Of a stretch of DNA of 64,000 nucleotides, positions 47,510-64,000 are shown piece after piece. Every line of letters begins with the position of its first letter. Within the stretch, counting starts at the first letter, position 1. The notes under the pieces were generated by a model. It made no database searches. It was given only the letters and a program-made list of their open reading frames with translations, and was not told the DNA's origin. The DNA comes from Synchiropus splendidus. Taxonomy: Eukaryota; Chordata; Actinopteri; Syngnathiformes; Callionymidae. The stretch covers positions 32,401,437 through 32,465,436 of the forward strand of contig NC_071334.1 in assembly GCF_027744825.2 (NCBI RefSeq), in the 5' to 3' direction. The position numbers and the translations under genes were made by a program.

Positions 47510-50500
47510 ATGGGCCAGTGTGTCACCAAGTGTAAGAATCCGACGTCTTCACTCGGCAGCAAGAGTGGAGACAAGGACAGCAGCTCCAAGTCTCACCACA
47601 AGAAAAGTTCAAGTACTGGCACCAGTGTGAGTCACAGAGAAGAGCCCAGCGGCCTGTGCAGTAAACCCCCCAATGAGCTGTCTAACGGCACCAAGGCCCT
47701 GGAGGTGATGGTTGAGACACCAGTCATTCCTGCAGTAACAGGCGAACCATGCAAAGAAGAGTGTTTGGTCTTGGACGGTTTGTCGATGAAGCACATTGAG
47801 GAGCTGTTCTGCTGCTACAAGGATGAACAGGAGGATGCGATCCTGGAGGAGGGTATGGAGAGGTTCTGCAATGACCTGCGTGTTGACCCAGCAGAGTTTC
47901 GTGTGCTGGTTCTTGCCTGGAAGTTTCAAGCAGCCACCATGTGCAAGTTTACAAGGTAAAGACGAGAGCTATCTCGTGGAGAAAAGTCCTGCCACGAAAA
48001 TGATTCCTGGTCTAGGATATCTTGTCTCCACTCGCTCTGCTTGTGGAGGTCGTTTTTTTCATGAAAATATGAGGGGGGCATAGTCAAATCCAATATTCCC
48101 CCAGAAGTTTTTTTTTTTTTTTTTTTTTACAGACCCTACTTCTCTGAAGTGTTGCTGCCTCAAATTGGCTGATGAATGATGAATATAAATGTAAATAGTT
48201 GAAGTGATTCTGCAGAATTCTTGTCCTCTGAGATTAGACTTCTTGCTTTTGAATTGCTTAATACTGATCGTTGAGAATTGCATGTGTGCAAAGCTGTAAC
48301 CAGCTTGCCCCCTCCAATAAGTGGTACCCTGGGCTTCAACATTACTGTGTACTTTAAGTGCCTTTACCTACAATATGTAAAGGTCACTTTTTCTGACTGC
48401 TGTGGACACAGATGTCGCGTCATTCATTTTATTGTCTGGTCATTTTTGCTTGGCGTTGCTCTGTGAGCATCACTGATTCCCCCAGTATTTTTAGCAATGA
48501 GGTTGCAGCGCTGTAAGTTCTACTGACACACTTGTACATGACAGTTGGAACACCACACTGCAACATGACTCTCTTCCTGTGTGAGTCAACGGCCCTCTCT
48601 GATTCTAGGCTGCACCTGATGTGACTGTTCTCGTCTGTTACTAACACTGCAATACAGGTTAAATGAAATGCTTTTCCTGTGATGTTGCAGGATGACTAGC
48701 TATTTTTTTTTACTTAAAGGGTTTACCCTGAGTTCTTTCCTAGTGGCCATTGTTTCTGCTTGCTCTTGGTGAGACGCAGTTGTGTGAACATGAACTCTCT
48801 GTGTGTGGCAGCATGTTGCTAAACATGCATGCATGCACACAGGATCAGTGTCTGATCTGAATAGAGGCAGCCTGCTGGCTCTGTCAATTGTCACTGAACA
48901 CCCTCTCTGATATTTAACTCAGCACTTTTCTAACCAGAGGCTTTGGACTGAACCTCACTCTGGTTACAAATGGACGCCATTGTTAACTAAAGCTGACACA
49001 AACTTTATTTTAGAACAGATCTTTTAAAGTATTTAATTTCACATAGGTAAACGTTTGCTCTCATGGGCATAAAGGCGTGGTCCCCCACCTAGAGAACCCA
49101 AGTCACCTCAAATTGTTCCCCTCAATGTGGTAGAACAGCAGCTTTAGTTGAGACTCTCCAAGATGGCTGATCAGCTTGTTATGGCTTAGGAAAAGCCAGG
49201 CAACCATTAGATCAACTAATAAATTGGGTGCTTTGTCCTTTAGCTATGCTCCTTTTTCACCAAGGAGACTGTTACTTCATCCTCATTACTGAAGACGCTC
49301 GACTGAACTATCTGTCGAACTCCTGCTCCATCCTCATCTCCGAACCATAATCTTGGATCTAGATGGTCCTCGTTCTGACTACTCTGTTTTTCATTTCTGA
49401 CCTGTTGTCAGTTCTGACCTGAACTTTTTCGCAGTCTGCAAGTTTAATGATTACATTTCTTGATTAACATGTTTCCTTCAAATTGTAAAAAATAATTTAA
49501 TTAAACTGATAATTTAACTATACGATATGAAATGTTAACCTCATGTGGCATCATATTGTTTCGGTTACGTCAGATATCTTTCATCAGATCTCTGCACTGC
49601 AAGTCATGTGGTTCTTCACAAGATAAAAAAAAACAACTTGGATCCTTTTCTTATTTCTGGCGTTGGCTAGAAATCGCTAGAATCTTAAATCAAGTATGAC
49701 ATGGTCTTTTTTGTAATAGACAAGAAAAATCTTGAATTAACTGCTTGATTTTACTTGAAGTTTATTTCAAGCATGTTGAGATAGAGCCATACAAGGGCAC
49801 ATCAAACAGTTATTTCTCCTATATTGGTGCTGTTACAGCAAAATCATCTAAAAACATATTTTATTGGTCATATTTTAGTGTATCATACTCAATTTTGAGC
49901 TGTCAAAAGTTGACTTTAAAATCCATTTTTTGCCCGGTGAAAGGCTGGATACATTCCATTTCTAGTTATGCCAACCTTAATTCAAGAAATCAAGTGAAAT
50001 TAACTTGCTGCATGGATTTACTCCGAAGTGGCTAATGATAGTTTGTGGCTGAGAAAAAGGGTTTTGGTGGTATGGGATGTAGAAAAAGAAAAGCTCTAAT
50101 GATACCAACAGTGGACCGAAGAGCATGGAGCCCAAGGAACCTCTTACAATGTTAATCATTACAAAGTGTTTTGTTCCTGCCTGCAGTCTTTTGCGTCCCA
50201 CTAAATGAACAAAATATGCTGAGAAGAATCATTTTTTTAAATTTTTTTTTTGCCAGGGAATATATGTGTTTAGGTTTAATGCATCTATCTGTCTGCTCTC
50301 TCACCAGGAAGGAGTTTGTTGATGGCTGCAAGGCCATCCAAGCAGACAGCCTTGAAGGCATCTGCTCTCGCTTTCCCTTCATGCTCCTTGAGGCCCAGGG
50401 TGAAGAGAACTTCAAGGATCTTTATCGTTTTACCTTTCAGTTTGGCCTGGATGCTGAGGAAGGCCAGCGCTCGCTGCAGCGCGACATCGCCATCGCACTG

Positions 50501-50851
50501 TGGCGCCTGGTTTTCACTCAAGACACGCCTGCCGTCCTCGAGCACTGGCTGGACTTCCTGGCTGAGAACCCCTCAGGTGTCCGGGGCATCTCAAGGGACA
50601 CGTGGAACATGTTTCTGAACTTCACCCAGACGATTGGGCCGGACTTGAGCAACTACAGCGAGGATGAAGCCTGGCCCAGCCTCTTTGACACATTTGTTGA
50701 ATGGGAGCTAGAACGTAGGAAGAGGGAGGAACTAGAGGCCACTAAGCCTACAGAGGAGGAGGGCAGGTGTACTGAGATGGAGTACTCGCCCTCCACAGAC
50801 CGAAGAGGAACAGAGGGAAGCAGGGGATCACAGACGTGGGGTGGTCACTGA
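47510..50851 (+). CDS. dcun1d3: DCN1-like protein 3 (defective in cullin neddylation 1 domain containing 3), 2 coding exons, 329 aa
   Basis: Co-E3 factor that binds cullins and UBC12 and promotes (or, when membrane-recruited, modulates) NEDD8 transfer to cullins. Coding exons 47510-47955 and 50308-50851 join in phase 2 (AG|G gives Arg). The start ATG 47510 yields MGQCVTKCKNP: Gly2 for N-myristoylation and Cys4/Cys8 for possible palmitoylation, fitting the known membrane targeting of DCUN1D3. A low-complexity Ser/Lys stretch (about 15-45) is followed by the PONY domain from about residue 100 (EDAILEEGMERFCNDL, LVLAWKFQAATMCKFTRKEF, DLYRFTFQFGLD) to about 300 (ISRDTWNMFLNFTQ, YSEDEAWPSLFDTFVEWE). 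Human is 304 aa; the extra length lies in the N-terminal linker and in the acidic C-terminal tail after FVEWELERRKRE. The upstream AG at 47397-47398 marks the exon start. Confidence 0.97.
47956..50307 (+). other. dcun1d3 coding intron
   Basis: 2.35 kb, GTAAAG...ACCAG; contains a T run at 48109-48128. Nothing else recognised. Confidence 0.8.
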
Positions 50852-52110
50852 CCAGAGAACTCTTGGAAAAGAGAGAAAGGCTGCTTTTAAGCGAACTGTG
50901 AATGATGGATCTTAGTATTCGGATTACAGCAGGTCATTTCTCTCCTTTTTAGATTGGATGGGATTTATGCTTTGCTATGATTATGTTTTTGAAAGGGCTA
51001 TAAAAACGTGTGTTTTAAGCACTTTTATTTAAGTTATTGTTTTATTTCTTTCTCCTCGTGCGTGTCTGGTGATTAGACATGTGGTCTGTTATAATTGACA
51101 CCAACTTACCGCAATCCAGGAAAGTTGGCTCCTGAAGCAGCAGAAAAGCCATAACATTTTCGCCATTAGTATTTTGAGATTATTGATCTGGATGACAATG
51201 GACAACGCTGACCTTTTTTTTTTTTTTTAAACAAAGTTTATAACTAAAAGGGAATGAGAACGAGCTGTCTTCAAATTACGTGCTTCTCACCAAAACACCA
51301 GATTCGATTCAGAGATGGGAGCAATTACGCCATCGTGGCTGGGATGAAAATGTGTTGGAGATTAATTGGTTTCACTTCTATTGCCTTCACCACTGATGGC
51401 CTGTGGTCACATGGCAATATGTACTACTATTCTGTCCAAAGGGCATTTAACCTTGTGCGAAAATGCATTAATATGATTATCATTTTGTTATTCCTAGATA
51501 TTATATCAAACTTTATTTCCGCCTGATAAACATTCTTTTGCAGCAGCAAGCAGCTTTATCTACTATCTGCTGTGCTCCATTGTGACCACTACCCTCTAGC
51601 GTTTTTTAATGTCCAGTTGTTTTCAAGGTTCATTTGTGAGACAACCTAATATTCACTCCGTGTTATTTTTGGATAAAACTGTATGGCACCAAATCATGCA
51701 AATCAAGGTCTTGATCATTTCAGGACAGAAGCAAAATTAAGATCTTACATTCAGGATCGCTACACTGAGCTTTTGGCGAAGCATCACATTGTTTACCTCC
51801 TGATACTTGTGAAAACGTGGGCACACTCACATATAATGTTGACTTGTGGTGTGGTGGTTGTGACAGATTGCACAAAACGGGGACATGCAGGGCCGCTATA
51901 TTTTGCAGAAATTGATGTCCACTCACTGCTTTATTTGAATTTTCATAACTGTACACTGATTCTAAGTCTGGCTGAGGATGTGGGATTGAATAGTCGAGTG
52001 ATATGGGTCCGGAGTGATGGGTTTACATCAATGATGGTTTTATTTCAGACCCCTCTAATCTTTTTATATAAAATGTATTGATTTATTATAAATAAAACAG
52101 TGTTGAACAT
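50852..52110 (+). other. dcun1d3 3' UTR
   Basis: No coding potential. It extends from the stop to AATAAA at 52091-52096, with a second AATAAA at 52159-52164. Confidence 0.5.
52091..52096 (+). terminator. dcun1d3 polyadenylation signal
   Basis: AATAAA in AT-rich sequence about 1.24 kb past the stop; 52159 is an alternative. Confidence 0.45.
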
Positions 52111-52739
52111 TTGCTGACCGAAGTATTTCTTTGTGATTCTGTGGTTTCATTTCTGCTGAATAAACTCTGGTGAGCGTAGCAAGGGAAAAGCAAATGAGAT
52201 TTAACTCAGAAAACGTGGACAGTAAAGACAAGACAGAAAGGACAGCAACTTACATTCTCTATAGATAGATAGATAGATGTAGCCATTAACTCCCGCACAC
52301 TTAGGAGGAGTAAGGGCAGTTAAATGGCCTGTTGGACATTATACAGGAAAACCTTTTGTTCTGCAGTTGTTTGCCACTTAGAGTAGGGTACAAGTGTTTT
52401 TTTTTTTTTTTCTGTAAGACATAGTCACAGCATAACAGAGGCATTTCATATAATTAAAAAGCATCATCTGGTATGCAAGATTTCGGAAAGTGCATTCATA
52501 TATTTGTTTCGATTTATATATATCACGTGTATTCATAATCAATAACTGTAAAATTGGAGGTACTTTATGATTATATTATGCTGGTGGTGTGATGAAAACT
52601 GTATTTATATAATGCCGTTTCGTAGTTGGGCGTGACTTGACAGCGCGCTGCCCTCCATTGGCTGATTCCCTGGTTACCAAAGCAACACTTGGTACATGAG
52701 GAAACGTTCGTTTCGTCGTTCATTTCGAACACTTTTCCC

Positions 52740-53331
52740 TCGAATGGAGCATGTTCATATATCGTCACTCTGCTCCAGATCGTTGCGAATCCATGGACAA
52801 CAATGTAAGACCATTTTCGTCGACTGCTTTGAATTTACGTGGTTCTAACTCGTTAGCATCGGAGTTTGTTATTAGCAATTCCGCTAACATCGATGCCCGC
52901 GGTTTAATGTGTCAAGCGTTATTCTGCTGTAAAGCGACCATGCCAGTGATGCACACTGCACATGTGTATTCGCTGTTTGTGAAATCTCAATCCATTTAAA
53001 GCCACCGTCGCTGCTAGCACAACAGTTGTGATTGTGGGTCTTGATGAGTCATCAGGTTTTGATGTGTCTATTGAGCATTAACACCACTAAAATAAGAGAT
53101 TAAATAAGTGACGACGACAGGGGTGATTTGTGTGTATTCTGGCACTGACCAGGGAACAGTGGGTGGGGTTTTCATGTGACATGTAACCTTGAGCTGCTGT
53201 ATGTTGTGTCATTCTGCAGGGCTGAACACAGACAAACGACATGCAGATTTCCCATCCACAAGACGGGTCTGTCGAAATATGTTATGAGAACATCAGCAGC
53301 AGCAAAACAATGGACGCGGAGGTGGGATGAG
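52740..53331 (+). other. Candidate 5' exons of katnip
   Basis: Two exon-like units: one ending ACAACAAT|GTAAGA at 52804 (with ATGs at 52744, 52751 and 52793), and one from ATTCTGCAG|GG (53220) to CGCGGAG|GTGGGA (53331). A near-terminal ATGGACGCGGAG could start a short leader peptide. I could not connect them in frame to the katnip exons, so they may be untranslated or belong to an alternative first exon. Confidence 0.35.
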
Positions 53332-54175
53332 CATCATCGAATTCGCTGACTAGAGCTCTTATTAAGATGTCTTTTATAGTCCACAGTCAAGATGTGACGT
53401 GCTTATTATGCTGCTACACCTACTTACGTTTCACATCATTTCCCCTTCAGTTGTTCTTCTGCTCTCCTATACAGACGCTCTTGTCACTTTGACCAGTGAT
53501 GTGAGTCCTTTGAATTTTCTGCTTACTGTTCATGATTATCATCACAGAAAACATTTTTTTAAAGAGTGACACAGATAACTTCGTCGGTCAGTGCATTTTT
53601 TTAGGTGCTTGAATAAGTACTGCATTAATGTTTAGCAGGAGGTGGGTGCAACTATTGGGGTGGTTCTGTCACTGACATGTTTGATGTCAAGAGTCACTTA
53701 CATGAAGTGTTTTGTTTTGAAACCCAAAGACAAAGCCACTACCAGCATCCTTTGTCAGTTGAAACTGTTAAAAAATGACTTGATCTATTAATAATTCAAT
53801 ATGTTGAGACTAATAGCTTTTGAGAGATTTTTTTTCTGCTGGAGACTGCCTATATTAAGAGTTATTTCCTAAAATCTCTGGCTGGTTCCTTTCCTTTGCA
53901 GTTGGAATATGACTCTCATCCTCACACCCTTCAGTCTTATTATGTTTGTTTCTCTGATTTTCCATTTAGATCTCTCTGCCACAAAAACACGCTGTCTATA
54001 TCTCTACTTATAGAAATTATTGTAAATTATATAAGATTAATAACACATGAGAGTGAGCGCCGCATTCACGTAGTTGGAAAGGAATACACTAAGCTATATG
54101 TTATTGTAACTACCAACTTGCTTATGTTCTTGAAGGAGCAAAAGGCATGTCTTGGAGAAAAGCCTGTGTCTACAG
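53332..54175 (+). other. Upstream katnip intron / unresolved
   Basis: A long open frame (from 53896) runs through here but has a hydrophobic, non-KATNIP-like composition. The KATNIP N-terminal coiled region (expected Q-x(1,2)-R-N-R-I-L-K) was not found. Confidence 0.35.
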
Positions 54176-63883
<9,708 letters not shown>

Positions 63884-64000
63884 GTAAGTAGTTCCTATAC
63901 TCAGCCAATCGTCACCTCCTGCCCTGATGCCGCCTGAATGTTGTCAGACAGCAACCCTCTAGTAACCTTGTCTCTTGACCTCCCTGCACCTTCCCTGTTA

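Overview
This is a vertebrate nuclear genome window, almost certainly from a ray-finned (teleost) fish. It has split genes with GT-AG introns, long AT and GT microsatellites, Tc1/mariner and hAT remnants of fish type, and protein sequences recognisably close to vertebrate MED24, Kir2.2, LYRM1, DCUN1D3 and KATNIP. All gene names rest on remembered family sequences; no search was run. There is no sign of bacterial or viral gene organisation.

Layout. Positions 1-3100 hold the 5' end of med24 (Mediator subunit 24) on the minus strand: a noncoding first exon and five coding exons, with the rest lying outside the window. Positions 3100-11200 hold no recognisable gene except the presumed downstream region of kcnj12; they contain a Tc1 fragment and a roughly 550 bp foldback element built from hexamer repeats around a perfect hairpin. 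Positions 11244-12545 (minus) are the single coding exon of an inward-rectifier K+ channel, best matched to KCNJ12 (Kir2.2). A noncoding 5' exon probably lies near 18.9 kb, across a 6.2 kb intron. Positions 19.5-41.7 kb form a 22 kb gene-poor stretch of transposon remnants: a dispersed repeat in three copies, one interrupted by a TIR element; an hAT-type element with 8 bp target duplication; and a Tc1 transposase pseudogene.

Positions 41.8-52.1 kb hold lyrm1 (minus) and dcun1d3 (plus), head to head across a shared promoter region, as in mammals. Positions 54.2-63.9 kb hold most of katnip (KIAA0556) on the plus strand. I could assemble 22 exons (about 1,337 codons) with consistent splice phases. 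They encode four copies of a WGD-containing, discoidin-like module (DUF4457); the gene continues past the right edge.

The most interesting signal is in the last katnip module. Two consecutive introns carry U12-type (minor spliceosome) signals, one with the rare GC-AG termini, and they flank a symmetric 111-bp exon that encodes the WGD core of the module.

The genes are functionally unrelated housekeeping or neuronal genes: transcription (med24), membrane excitability (kcnj12), mitochondria (lyrm1), cullin neddylation (dcun1d3) and cilia/microtubules (katnip). They do not form a pathway. I found no tRNA, rRNA, CRISPR or operon-like system.
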